Below, one piece after another: positions 26,271-37,777 of a stretch of 64,000 bases of DNA (the first letter of the stretch is position 1; every line of letters begins with the position of its first letter). This stretch comes from Paulownia fortunei (lineage: Eukaryota; Streptophyta; Magnoliopsida; Lamiales; Paulowniaceae): the NCBI GenBank assembly GCA_019321725.1, contig CM033115.1:18734673-18798672 (forward strand), given 5' to 3'. The notes below the pieces were generated by a model. It worked only from the letters and a program-made list of their open reading frames with translations. It searched no databases and was not told the origin of the DNA. The position numbers and the translations under genes are program-made.

Positions 26271-26285
26271 GCTTCAATTTGGGCC
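26236..26285 (+). promoter_or_regulatory. TGGGC-type (site II-like) motifs upstream of the CSA gene
   Basis: A GCCCA (26236-26240, TGGGC on the other strand) and a TGGGCC (26280-26285) lie about 300 bases before the CSA start codon. TGGGCY motifs are typical of promoters of housekeeping and growth-linked plant genes. Function here is inferred from motif and position only. Confidence 0.35.
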
Positions 26286-26567
26286 TCACGTATTTACACA
26301 GAAATACACACAGTATCGCTTGTAATTCGTCAGCTCAACGAAGATGAACAAGTTGCTTGTAAAATAGTGGAGAAAAAAAAAGAAAGGAATTGAGGAAAAT
26401 CCAAGTTATAATCAATCAAACCTTGACTTGATAATATTCTCATTCAATCCACCAGATATATATCTATATATTATCCATAGTTTGTGTGAGTATCTTAATT
26501 GCGTTGAAAATCGGAGGCGGAATAATTGGAGTGGTGGGGGAGGAGAAAGATCAAAGATGCGAGGACG

Positions 26568-29500
26568 ATGTGGAAGGAGACTAGAGAGAGAGAGTTCGGG
26601 AACCTTCGCCCTAATTTGTTCAGCAGTCGCATTTCCAAATCTAGGGTTTCGTCCATTCAGCTATCCAATTACAAGGAAATCGTCTCCTCTCATCGTGGCT
26701 CAGTCAACTCTCTTCAGGTCCTTTTCTCGTTGCTCGCTTCAAAAATTGATTAATTTTTTGTGTTGATGTTGTTATTGAACTTTCTTTAGGTTCTTTTTTT
26801 TTTTTTTTTTTTTTTTTTGCATTTGTTTATGTGGGTTTTAGTTGTTAGTTGTTCTCTCTTGTAGAAATGATGTTATTTCTGTTGGAAATTTGTTGTCTTT
26901 TTTGCTTCTTTGATAATGCATAATTGGTGCTTTGTGGTTAATGATATAGGCAAGTGAGGGTGGATGCTGAATTTGGGCCGGTGTATGTTTGCACTGATGA
27001 AAAGTGAACTGCATTGGGGATTAACTATAATTATGATTCTTATAAAAAATTTAAGGCTGTGAGCATGGTTATGTCCGGACTTTTATGGCAATTTCTTGTC
27101 CCCAGCTAACTCCATTGGCTTCGACTGCCCTTGCTTGTTGATCCTTTTACACATAGGTTTCTGCTTGACAATTAAATTTTGGAGTTGAAATTGTTTGATT
27201 TGATAAGACTGAAGGATTAAAAAATTTGAAGAAAAATGGAGTGAGATATTGAAACTGTAAAAGACTAAATTACATTTACTATTTAGAGATGATGCTCTAA
27301 CTTATATTTTAGCTTGAGTTTCAGTATTTCAACCTACGCCGCATCTCTGTTGTTGTCTATTTGGTCAAAAGTATCTTTATTCATTGCAATGTAATGTTAT
27401 CTCAAAAAAACTTTTTTGGGCTCGTTGTGATCTCAAGATCAGGTTGATTTGACAGAGGGACGATATCTTCTGGCCGGTGCATCAGATGCAACTGTTGCAG
27501 TTTATGATATCCAGCGTGCAACAGATTACGAGGGGCGTGGCTTAATTGCAAAGCACAAGTCATTGTTTGTTATCAACAAGCAACATGAGCATGGCCATAA
27601 ATATGCCATATCCTCAGCCATCTGGTATCCAATTGACACAGGGTTGTTCGTCACTGGTTCATATGATCATCATATCAATGTTTGGGATACAAATACTACA
27701 CAAGTAAGTGATCTTTCCTCTATGGGCTTTGATTTTTATGTTTTCAAAGTTTCTACCATTTTATAGTTTTAAAAATTTCTTATGCAGGTTGTAATGAATT
27801 TTAAAATGCCTGGAAAGGTTTATAGAAATGCTATGTCTTCAATAGCAAGATCTCACATGTTAATTGCTGCTGGAAGTGAAGATGTCCAAGTTCGATTATG
27901 TGATATTGCCTCTGGTGCATTTGCTCACACTTTGTCTGGTCATCGTGGTATGCTAATATTACCTTGCGTGTAATTGAAACATTTATACCTCTGTAATTTT
28001 TAAGCTTTTGTGGCTCTGCTTTTTTAATTACTCTTTGATACTTTGGTACCATGTTCTTCTTCACATGGGATCCTAATTGGTAACATACAACAACCAGAAT
28101 GGCCTATCTTTTGTGGTCATATCCTGAACCTTTCATTCTAAATGTCTTATTCGCACATATATATATATATATATATGTGTGTGTAATTTAATTCAATAGG
28201 TAATTATAATATGGTTATTATTTTTAAGCGATATTTTTCTTAATAATGAAAATTTTCCGGTGTTGATTCTTGCGCCTTTAGGTAGATTGGAATTAAAATT
28301 AAAAAGATCAGATTGTCATACAATGCTTATTAAAGGTACGTGTATGAGCATATCATGGAATCATGAACGGCATAGCTTATCCTTCATAATTAGGAGAAGT
28401 CATTGAGTCAAACTTTTTTGTTCTGGTATTACATAAGATATTTATCTAGGTTTTATTAATTGGTTGTAGGTTAGAATCAGCTCAAGGTTGACATGGTGCA
28501 GCAGTCATAAGATTTATTATTCCGATATTTGGACAATATTCTTGAAATGGAGGGACTATCAATTTTGATCTGTTTAGAGTAGTCATAGGACAACATATTT
28601 ATGATAAGTGAACAGTTGACAAATAGTCCCATGCTTAGTGTTTGGTTTTTTTGCATCCAGCAATGGTAATTTGTGCATTTGGGAGACTTGAATTAACAGT
28701 GGCTGCATATGTTCTTTTACTTTTTCTTTTTCTTTTCTCCTCTCATCGTGATACTTCCGCTTCCTTTTATAATGTGTCAATTTAATATAGCTTTGTGCAA
28801 CTACTTGAAATTTCATAGGAATCCAGCCTTTTCTTTACTTCAAGAGGGCTAATTTCTCCCTCCTTTGAGTTACCATTTGTTATTTACTCCTATCATTTAT
28901 TACTTATGCTACCTTTTCTCTTGCTCTCCTCTTTAGTTCTGCCATCAACATAATATTGCTTGCTTCCACCTTCAATTTTGAAGGTTGGAAGTATCAATTT
29001 AGTTTCTTGTCACTTTACCCCTTTGGTGTGGGGATCTTGTAAGAATGCATGCATGTGTTGAAATGTGGCGGATCTTTATTCATTATCTTATGGTTTGTTA
29101 TGACAGATGGGGTAATGTCATTAGAGTGGTCTACTTCTAGTGAGTGGGTTTTGGTAACTGGAGGATGTGATGGTGCTATACGTTTTTGGGACATCAGGCG
29201 GGCTGGATGTTTTCGTGTCTTAGATCAATCCCATTCTCAGTTTGGAAGGCGTCCACCTCTTCTTGTGCGTCCAACAACAAATAAGGTTTCCAATTTCCTA
29301 AGATTAGTCTGCAAAGCAATTGCTGTTTGAGATATAATCTACATATTATCTGCTGAAATATGACATCAGGCTGGCTACCATTATAATTTTTTCCCATGTC
29401 ATGATTTATGCTAATGCTTTAAATGAGGAAGAGATCTGAGTGAGTTTACTGGGAATTGCAACATTGTTATGCCTAATTAACTAAAACACATAGGATAACA

Positions 29501-31593
29501 TTTTGATTGAATATGAAAATAAAGTCAGAGCATTGAATAATAGATGGAGTAAAACAAAGATCTTTTACACCTTCTTTTCCCTGGTCTCAGTACTTTTTAA
29601 TCACTGTTATGTTTTGACGCATTGATATTTATCTTTTGTAATGCAATATATGCTATACAAACAATCTATTTACTTTATGCACCCACCCATAGGCAAGGGC
29701 ACATGGTCACGCTTGCCTGTTTGAAGACGAAATGTTAAATCCTCATAAGCTTGTTGAAGCTTCTGCAGAAATCTTCATCGGCATGCCAAAGTTCATCTGC
29801 AAAAGTCCGAGCACCTCAAAGAAAATCAGCTAATGGAAATGCTTTAAAGCCCCATGCTATTGGTAGGATTTCGAGTCAAGTTAAAAGTGCAAAGCAGAGA
29901 TCACATCCTGGAATGTTATCAAGTCATGATCGTGCCACAGGCCATTATGGTGTTGTAACTGGATTAAAGGTGACTGAAGATGGCATGTATCTTCTAAGTT
30001 CAGGTTGGATTTGCTATCTATTGAAGCCAATTTATTATATGTTGTTTTTCCAACTGGTTGTTTATAAGATTTATGATATTTGCTTTTAACTTTGGCTTGT
30101 TCTGTAACAGTCGCTGGAATGATTTCATGACTACTTTCTTGTTTCAGAACACTTAAATTAAGAAGAATATGTCAACTTTTTCTGGTCTGGTGCATCATGA
30201 TTCTTTTTTCAGTATGTCATTTGACATGAGACAGTTTGAGTTATTTTCTGTTTGATTGTTCTTAATTATGAGTTATCTTCCATTATGGATAACTTACTGT
30301 AGTGGTCTATTTAACTAAATTTTTTTCTAACCAATTTGACATGGAAAAATAAGAATAGCCTTGGTTTGTTTTCCAACCCTTAGTAAATTGATGCTGGTTC
30401 AGGAAGTTGGATTTCCCCGGAGTTTGGGATTGCCTTGCATTAGTTGTCATGACGATCTATTTGGGATTTTTTTCCCTTTTAGAAAGTAGAAAAGCATTCT
30501 GCCATCTTCCAGTGGTTCTAGAGTTGAAGATAACACGTAACTAGAGTGTTTCCTCTGTAGAGTAGCCCACAATCTTTGGTGCTCTGGTTGAAATTAACTT
30601 CTGATTACAACATTCCTGTCACCATTTTTTGTCAAAAAAATTACAATTCTTTATGCACTTTTGATTTTCAGGTTCTGATTCAAGGTTGAGACTATGGGAT
30701 ATAGAATCTGGGTGCAATACACTTGTAAACTTTGAAACTACACGTCTGCAAAGCAGCAAGGCTATACAGATGGCTGTGTCCCGGGATTCAACTCTTGCTT
30801 TTGTTCCATGCATGACCACTGCAAAAGTAATACATTGTCTCCCTTCTTGCTCATATGTTAATTCATGTTTTCAAGTATATGACCAATTGTATAACTTATT
30901 TTCTCAATCTCATAGGTCTTTGATATTTGGTCTGGCCAAACAAAGTGGACTTTTCGTGGCCATTATGAAAATGTCAACTGCTGTTGGTACAATGCACTAG
31001 ATCAGGTTCATCTCCAACCCCCACCCCCCACCCCCCCTCTCTGTGCATGTGTTTGAATGGCCATCTGAAGGATTAGCCTAATTACGCCATTAGAACCATG
31101 TGTCATTCATTGAAACAAAAATGTTCACTCTGTTCCATATCTGCATGGCATTCCAGTCACTGTATTCAGCGCAATTACCAATTGGAGCCAATTTAATAAA
31201 TAACCAGGGTAAAGGGGGACTGTCATATGAATACGCCGGGTCTTGACCTTTTTTATGGGTATAATTAGCAGGAAGGGGATCTTTCTATTTCCAGTTCTTA
31301 GGGAACCTTTCCAGATTCATTTTATGTTTTCAAATGACTTTTGAGTTGATTAATGAATTGGTCTCTGCCTTCTTATAGGAGTTATACACTGGTGGTAATG
31401 ATAGGCAAATTCTTGTTTGGTCCCCATCCAAATTCATTTCTGATGAAGTGGTAGGCTTTTGAAACTGAACCTTTATGTGGTGGTGCTTTACGAAGTAAGA
31501 CTGCAGCCTGAAACCTTACTTTTGGTCAAAATGCAGGATGAAAGGAGGAATGGGCAGGCTGCAGCAATTGATCAGGATAACTGGAGTGATTAA
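26568..31593 (+). CDS. ATCSA-1: CSA/ERCC8-type WD40 protein (ATCSA-1 orthologue), 9 coding exons
   Basis: Exons 26568-26717, 27443-27703, 27788-27947, 29107-29285, 29769-30003, 30672-30826, 30916-31005, 31379-31450 and 31537-31593 give 452 residues, the usual length. CSA is the substrate receptor of a nuclear CUL4-DDB1 ubiquitin ligase in transcription-coupled repair and UV tolerance. The N-terminus MWKETREREFGNLR, then HRGSVNSLQ, opens the first blade. WD-type strand ends follow: VWDTN (exon 2), LCDIASG (exon 3), FWDIRRAG (exon 4), LWDIESG (exon 6), IWSG (exon 7) and LVWSP (exon 8). W218-D219-I220-R221 fits the WDxR box used to bind DDB1. A Ser/Lys-rich linker (about 251-300) separates blades in the middle, as in the family. 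The protein ends DNWSD. Exon 5 is the least certain: the nearer acceptor at 29692 puts a stop in frame after 46 codons, so I used the TGCAG acceptor ending at 29768, which keeps phase and restores the family linker. Confidence 0.93.
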
Positions 31594-32051
31594 GGTTTAT
31601 TTATTTCTTGGTCCTTTGTTTTCTCCTTTTCTGCTTGTACATAGTATTGTGCAACTCTACCATGGCCGTTAAAAATAACCGAAGATACAAGAGAAGTGAT
31701 GATATTGCTTGATAAACTCTTGTCCGCCCTCGTTCTTTGGGCTTGGAAGCATTTACCTTGTAAAATTTGTCCCCAAAATCATGTTTGTTGAAGAAAAAGG
31801 GAAGGATCTGCCTTTTTCTCACTGTTGTTTCCTTGTTTCCTCTTGACATTTTCTATATGATTATATTCTGTTAAAGTTCCGTTTGTATAAGTAGACTTAC
31901 CCAAGAGGGGGAAATTGCTGTTTTAGTTTAGTCTCATCTGTGCGCTTCTCCTACACTTTTGGTCCTGCTCTTAATTTGGGTTAAATGTGGAAAAAAGAAA
32001 TTGATTTTAGGGCATATGCTTTAATATATAATTATGAACCCATCACTAAAT

Positions 32052-32292
32052 TTTACTTTTTCTATATTTTTTCTTGTTTTTTTTTTTCTCATTTCTTTCC
32101 CGTTCTCCTTTTCTCTTTTTTTGCTATTTTTCTTTCATTTTACTCTTTTCTTCTTCTGTTTCCTTTTTTATTTTTTTCTTTCCCTTTTACCTGTTTATCT
32201 CTTTTCTTCTTTTTCCTTCTCCTCTATACTCTTTTGCTTCATTTTTCTCCTTTTCCCTCTTTTTTTCTTTCCTTTCTTCTTTTATTTACCCA
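32052..32292 (+). repeat. Pyrimidine-rich (C/T) low-complexity tract
   Basis: About 240 bases are roughly 90 percent C or T on the plus strand, made of irregular TTTTC, TTCTT and CCTTTT units. Three overlapping frames through it encode only Phe/Ser/Leu-rich strings and are not genes. Such polypurine/polypyrimidine DNA can adopt non-B (triplex) structure. Confidence 0.85.
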
Positions 32293-33389
32293 TCCGACAA
32301 ATTTCAACTCCGAAATACTGACGTCATCATAAAAAAGCTTTGAAAATTCAATTTTACCCAGAACTTTCTATTAGTTTGATCAATTTTTTGGAACAAGATA
32401 CCCTTTTATGTAAGATGAATAAATTTGATATTACAAAATAACTCTGATTTGTAATATTTCAACTAAATTTCATTTTTATTGCATTTTCAATTAAAATATA
32501 TAATTTTTTGATTTTGGTTCTTTTTCCTCTTTCTTAATTATTTTGCTAAATAATTCAAATATTCCATTTAAAAAATTATAACTGTTTAAATCATATGGAG
32601 AAAAAGTGATTAATAACTTGTTTCATTTTTAACAAATGTTTCAAAATAACTTGAGGTGTCTTAATTTTTCATAATAAATGAGTTCTTTTTTTCTTTTTTT
32701 ATGATATGATCAAAAATCTCAAAAGTTGTATGTATAATTATCCCTAAACTGTAGTGCTTCATGCGGCATGAATGTATACATATCACTAATCGAGATGATT
32801 GTTAATCGCATTTGCCACTATTGTTCTTCTTTTTATTAATTCTGTTTTGTTGTACTTAAGATAAGACCCAACATAAAAAGGAAACAATTGATTTAGATTT
32901 CATGCATGGCCAGTAGTGTAACTAGTGTAAATGCTCTTATAATCTTTCAAATTGTTCACAAATAATCCCCCTCCAAGTATTATGGGTCAATTTTTATTTT
33001 ATTTAAAGTTCTATATGAAAGTTAAAAAAATTGAAGTTTTGATATTTTTACAATATTATCATAAAAAAATAGTAGTCGACAAAAAATTGGAGAATGGTGA
33101 CAAAAAATTGATGCAATAAATAAACAACATAAATATGTACTTTATTTTATCAAAGGTACTCTTTTTGAAACTTAATGATGTGATTATAACTGAATTTTAA
33201 TGTCAAAAAACATAAAGATGTACAAACACACAAAATTTTGAACTTTTACCTGACTCTGAGTTAATTAAGGGAAAAAAAATCCAATTTTGAGAGAAGAATA
33301 GAAAACATTAAGAAATGGGGGCTTATATACAAACACAAGATACCATCCCATCTTTTCCAACTTGAACGTTGAGATATCGACGGCTATAA

Positions 33390-34390
33390 ATGATAGGGCG
33401 AATTTTACTTTGCCCCATTTAACTATATGCATGTTACACTTTGCTCCTTCAAATTATAAACATATACATTTTCCCCCTTTAATGAAGAAAATATAATATA
33501 TTTTTCAATTTTACTTCTCTTTTCAAAATATTTGAGAAACTATTGAATTTAAAAAATTTAATGTTATTTAAACTTGATAATATAAAACAATTAATTTCAA
33601 CTTAGCTACTTACATAATGATGTAGTTGAATTTTATACTAAATCAACAATTTTATTTAATAATTAATTTTATTTATAATTATAATAAATAATTTTAAATA
33701 ATTAATACTTTTAGGAAGTACACAACTTTAAGCAAAATGGTAAACACCAGTTTAAAATAACTTGATAAAATAGTTTTATAACTTTAGGAAAATCCTCACA
33801 AAAGGGGTCAGAGTGACTAAATTGGTGTGATTTTTTGCCAAAAATATAGATTTTTAAGTAACTTAATAAAATAGTTTCATAACTTTCGAAAAATGATTGC
33901 CTTCTCACAAAAGGAGTCGAAGTGATTAAAATGGTGTGACATTTTATAAAAAATATAAGTCTCGACAAGTTGCCCGGCCATATATTCGGGCTAACATTTA
34001 ACTAGTACCAAAAAATCTATAAAACTGTTGACATACTCTATATTCTCATTCTTAATATTGAAATTATTTTGTACACTTTTTCAAATGATGGTTTCACTTG
34101 CGTTAGCCTTATAATTATTGACAAGTAGAAATAAAATAAATTTTATTTTTTACTAATAAATCATAGTATAAAATTCAACTATAATAATTTATAATTTGTC
34201 TTATTTAAACTTGTTGTTTTATATTATCAAGTTCAAAGTTTCAATATTTTATCGAATATTTGGCAAAGAGGGGTAAAGTTGAAAAAACAAATCATGTTTC
34301 TTCGGTCGGAGGACACAAATTGCTTATTGTCATAATTTGAGGGAACAAAGTTGAGAGGCCAAAGTAAAGTTCACTAATTGGGCAGTGTTT
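33390..34390. mobile_element. Non-autonomous inverted-repeat (TIR) element, about 1 kb
   Basis: The two ends are inverted copies of each other: the left reads GAATTTTACTTTGCCCC (from 33400), and the complement of the right end reads TGAACTTTACTTTGGCC (about 34356-34373). The similarity extends inward for ~250 bases. ACTTGATAATATAAAACAA on the left (about 33572-33590) is matched in reverse complement at about 34213-34231, and TAGTTGAATTTTATACTA occurs on the left with its complement on the right near 34168-34185. The core (33752-33960) holds two tandem copies of a ~101-bp unit. No transposase frame is present. The target-site duplication could not be identified with confidence, so the exact borders are approximate. 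Confidence 0.75.
33752..33960. repeat. Tandem 101-bp repeats inside the inverted-repeat element
   Basis: ACTTGATAAAATAG at 33760 and ACTTAATAAAATAG at 33861 begin two copies that continue through TCACAAAAGGGGTC / TCACAAAAGGAGTC and TTGGTGTGA / ATGGTGTGA. The copies differ by scattered substitutions and small indels. They sit between the two inverted arms. Confidence 0.85.
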
Positions 34391-34886
34391 TTATTTTTTT
34401 ACCCCTTTAAAATAGCCAAAATGCCCCCAACAAATTCAAGAATCGAGACCATTGTAGCGGGGTTCTGACTCACCCAAACTTCGGGTTCGGTTGACACAAA
34501 ATGAGGACAGTCGGTTTTAGGAGTTAATGTGACTGTCGAACAATCAGAACTGTAAATACTCGTACCTAGTCATGTATTATTTATGTACATTACCCACTAT
34601 AAATACTTTTTATACCCAATTTTCATTAATTTCAAATCGCATCTCTTTAAAATAATAACTTTTTTAACAAAAATAAACTTTTACTTTTTGAAAAGGTAAC
34701 TTCATTGGAGGGTACGAATGAATATGAACTTGGTAGTGATTACATAAACTAATCAAAAAGAAAACAAATAAAGAGAAACAAAGCGTAAAAATAAAAAGAC
34801 AAGAAGAAGAAGAAGAAAAAGAAAAGGGCAGAGGTTCTGTCGAATGCCGAACCTTCTTCGCACGCGTTAAAAGTTGAGACAGTTCA

Positions 34887-34928
34887 CACGTGCTGTCAAG
34901 ACTGGGATACCGTACGGCCCTCCACGTG
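34887..34928 (+). promoter_or_regulatory. Two CACGTG G-boxes upstream of the ARM-repeat gene
   Basis: Perfect CACGTG hexamers at 34887-34892 and 34923-34928 lie 36 bases apart, about 230-270 bases before the start codon and just upstream of an ATTTATATTC TATA-like element (34968-34977). G-boxes bind bZIP and bHLH factors, for example in light or ABA responses. The position relative to the TATA-like motif favours a functional promoter, but this is inference. Confidence 0.5.
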
Positions 34929-34967
34929 TTCTTCTTCATCCCCCCACCCTTCTCCTCCCCTCTCTCC

Positions 34968-34977
34968 ATTTATATTC
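34968..34977 (+). promoter_or_regulatory. TATA-like element of the ARM-repeat gene
   Basis: ATTTATATTC sits in a C/T-rich context about 180 bases before the start codon, 40 bases downstream of the second G-box. A leader of ~150 bases would follow. Confidence 0.45.
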
Positions 34978-35155
34978 TTCCCTTCTTCCTCACTTCAAAT
35001 TTAATAGACTCTACTACGCTATAGCCACCCCCTCTACCACCCTACCCTCGAAACGCTGTCGTTTCGATCCCTATTCTCCGGCTCTTGTTCCAAAAGTCAA
35101 CCCGAACTCAATTCATCGGCTCCCTGATTTTTGGACATGATCACGAACTGAATTC

Positions 35156-37630
35156 ATGGATACTGATTCAGTTCAATCGAGCTTCACTTACATGGGGCGC
35201 AAATTCAGCGATCTCGGCCTCAACGACGATTCCTCGTCCGCCTTCAGCGACTGCAACAGCGACAGATCCGGCGAGCTCCCCACGGCGTCGTCTCAGAGCC
35301 GCCGCCTCTTCCTCGCCTGCGCTTCTGATAACTCCGATGAGCTAATCTCCCAGCTTGTTGCTGACCTCGAGTCCAACAATATCGATGAACAGAAGCAGGC
35401 CGCCATGGAAATACGTCTCCTCGCCAAGAACAAACCTGATAACCGAATCAAAATCGCCAGAGCCGGAGCAATCAAACCGCTGGTTTCGATTATCTCGTCG
35501 AACGATCCTCAGCTCCAGGAGTACGGCGTCACCGCGGTTTTGAATCTCTCGTTGTGCGACGAGAATAAGGAAGAAATCGCCTACTCTGGGGCTATCAAAC
35601 CGTTGGTGCGCGCCCTCAAAGTCGGCACCTCAACTGCCAGAGAGAACGCCGCTTGCGCGATCCTCAGGCTGTCGCAAATCGAGGATAATAAAATCGCGAT
35701 CGGGCGATCCGGCGCGATTCCGCCGCTGGTGAATTTGCTGGAGAACGGAAATTTTCGCGGGAAGAAGGATGCGTGCACGGCGCTGTACTCGCTGTGCTCG
35801 GTGAAGGAGAATAAGATGAAGGCGGTGCAGGCGGGGATAATGAAGCCGCTGGTGGAGATGATGGCGGATTTGGGGTCGAACATGGTGGATAAATCCGCGT
35901 TTGTGTTGAGTTTATTGGTGTCGGTGGCGGAGGCGAGGGCGGCGCTAGTGGAGGAAGGCGGGATACCGGTGCTCGTGGAGATAGTGGAGGTTGGTACACA
36001 ACGGCAGAAGGAGATTGCGGTTGCCATACTGTTGCAGTTGTGTGAGGATTGCTTGGCATACCGTACTATGGTGGCCCGCGAAGGAGCCATTCCTCCCTTG
36101 GTCGCTTTGTCGCAAACCGGCACCAGTCGCGCCAAACAAAAGGTGAAAAAAAAATAAAATTACACCCATAATCATCCTCTACATGAACTCCACACTAGTT
36201 ATTCTATACCATCAAAATTGTGTGATTTTTAGATATTCCAAAATCTTTTAAGAATAATCCATGAAATTTGACTGTATTTGGGATGCAATTATCAACATTA
36301 GAATATAGTTTCAAATTTGTTATGAATATATGCATAATCTGCCTGCTAATTATATGGCGGGTTCGGTTGTCAATTAATGGTTCAAATGCTCTTAGGATGT
36401 TTAATGGGACTATAGGTATTCAATGTGGTATGATTAATAAATGGTTAAAATAATTGAAACAAATAGTATGGGTTGTTAGTTTGCTAAGGTTGTATGGTAG
36501 GACGAATCATTTACAAGTTGTCATCACCTAATTATTTAATTATTAATGGAACACCACGAAGGTTGACACTTCAATTTTTGTTTGTTTGTTACTTTGTTTA
36601 TGCTTGAAAAGTGGTGTTGCTAATTAGGATTTAGGTAGGATTAGTTTATTAAGTTTTATAAGTTTTCTTTGTAAGGGACAATGGGCAAATCTTAACCCAA
36701 TAATCATGTTTAGCGTGTAGAGTTAAAAATATAATCGACTCTATTTTTCTCACCTCTCTCTTTTTCAAACATCCCAAAAAAATCTTTTATTCTTTAACCT
36801 GAAAAATTGTATTTATATATATATACACACACACACACCCATGTACACATATTTAAATATAAAATTTCATTTTGACAAACATATGCATATATGAATTAAT
36901 TAAGTTATATAATGGCCTGTAGGTTGTTATTTTGTTATTCTGAGTAAAATACCAACTCATTAAGCATTTTGCAATGAAGTAAGGACTAAACATAAGAACT
37001 GTTCAAAGTTGGACCAGACCGGGCACGGGATTTTACTTTTCCTAGTTTCTTGAAATGTCTTTCCATTTGTTAAAACTTTTTGTTCTTTTTTATACCAAAT
37101 AAGCACGTATGTGTGGGCGTGATTATTTTGTCTTGGATTATATATATTAGTTGGCATCGTTATTACTATAGTAACATTGGTTTGACATGTTAGTTATAGT
37201 TAATCTGGTAATATAGAAACTATTGAACTGTTGAATGCACTAAAGTGCAAAAGTGACAAAAAAAGTTATATTAGTGGAAGTGTGATTACTCCGTCCTGTC
37301 CCATGTTTATAGGCTTATGACCTTAATTCATATCGTTATATATCATCCTCAAATATATTCAGAGACATTATTATTTTGAGGATAAATTATTTTATTTTAT
37401 TTTAATTTATTATATTTATTAGTATTAAATTCAAGACAAAAGAAAACAGAGTAGATGATAACATGGTTGTTTATCTATTTATTTATTTATTTATTTATTG
37501 TGTGTGTGTATGTGACTAATGTGCGTGCGACATTGTCGTATGCGGTGTGTGATATTGAGGACAGGCAGAAGCACTGATCGAGCTTCTACGGCAGCCAAGA
37601 TCCACCAACGCCGCTGCAAAGAACATCTGA
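35156..37630 (+). CDS. ARM-repeat protein (U-box-4-like family, no U-box), 2 coding exons
   Basis: Exon 1 (35156-36142) and exon 2 (37565-37630) give 350 residues; the intron is 1.42 kb and phase 0. Residues 1-60 are Ser/Asp-rich and low in order. From about 61 to 345 run consecutive Armadillo repeats with the usual signatures: NKPDNRIKIARAGAIKPLV (92-110), GAIKPLVRAL (145-154), GAIPPLVNLL (186-195), AGIMKPLVEMM (226-236), GGIPVLVEIV (268-277) and GAIPPLVALS (310-319). The second exon supplies the last helix (AEALIELLRQ). It matches the plant ARM-only proteins annotated as U-box domain-containing protein 4-like; no U-box is present, so it is unlikely to be a ubiquitin ligase itself and more likely a protein-binding scaffold. 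The first exon is much richer in G and C than the spacer. Reading through the intron would end the protein after VKKK, replacing 21 residues. Confidence 0.9.
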
Positions 37631-37760
37631 TCTGTCGCTTTCTTCGACTCCCACATGCCCCCATACCGTGACAAAATCCACATGGAAAATCGAAGAAAAA
37701 GACAAAAAGATAGAAGAAAAAACAGGGACCAAGCTGGAAAATCAAAGAGAGAGGTTGGGT

Positions 37761-37777
37761 GGGGGGGGGGGGGGGGG
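37761..37777. repeat. Poly-G run of 17
   Basis: Seventeen G in a row about 130 bases after the ARM-repeat gene's stop codon, probably in its 3' UTR. If transcribed it could form a G-quadruplex. Length is likely to vary between individuals and between reads. Confidence 0.85.

Larger units (their letters stand above)
31594..34880. other. Intergenic spacer with pyrimidine tract and inverted-repeat element
   Basis: About 31594-31960 looks like the 3' UTR of the CSA gene. Then come a ~240-base pyrimidine-rich tract (32052-32292), AT-rich spacer, and a ~1 kb inverted-repeat element (33390-34390), each listed separately. 34430-34640 is a moderately complex block with no recognisable frame. No gene is supported. 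Confidence 0.6.

Noticed and set aside
31985..32343. Three overlapping frames of 89-115 codons
   Set aside because: They are translations of the C/T tract and consist of Phe, Ser and Leu strings with no domain.
35581..36135. 184-codon minus-strand frame
   Set aside because: It is the complement of the ARM-repeat exon; high GC content and codon bias produce open antisense frames.
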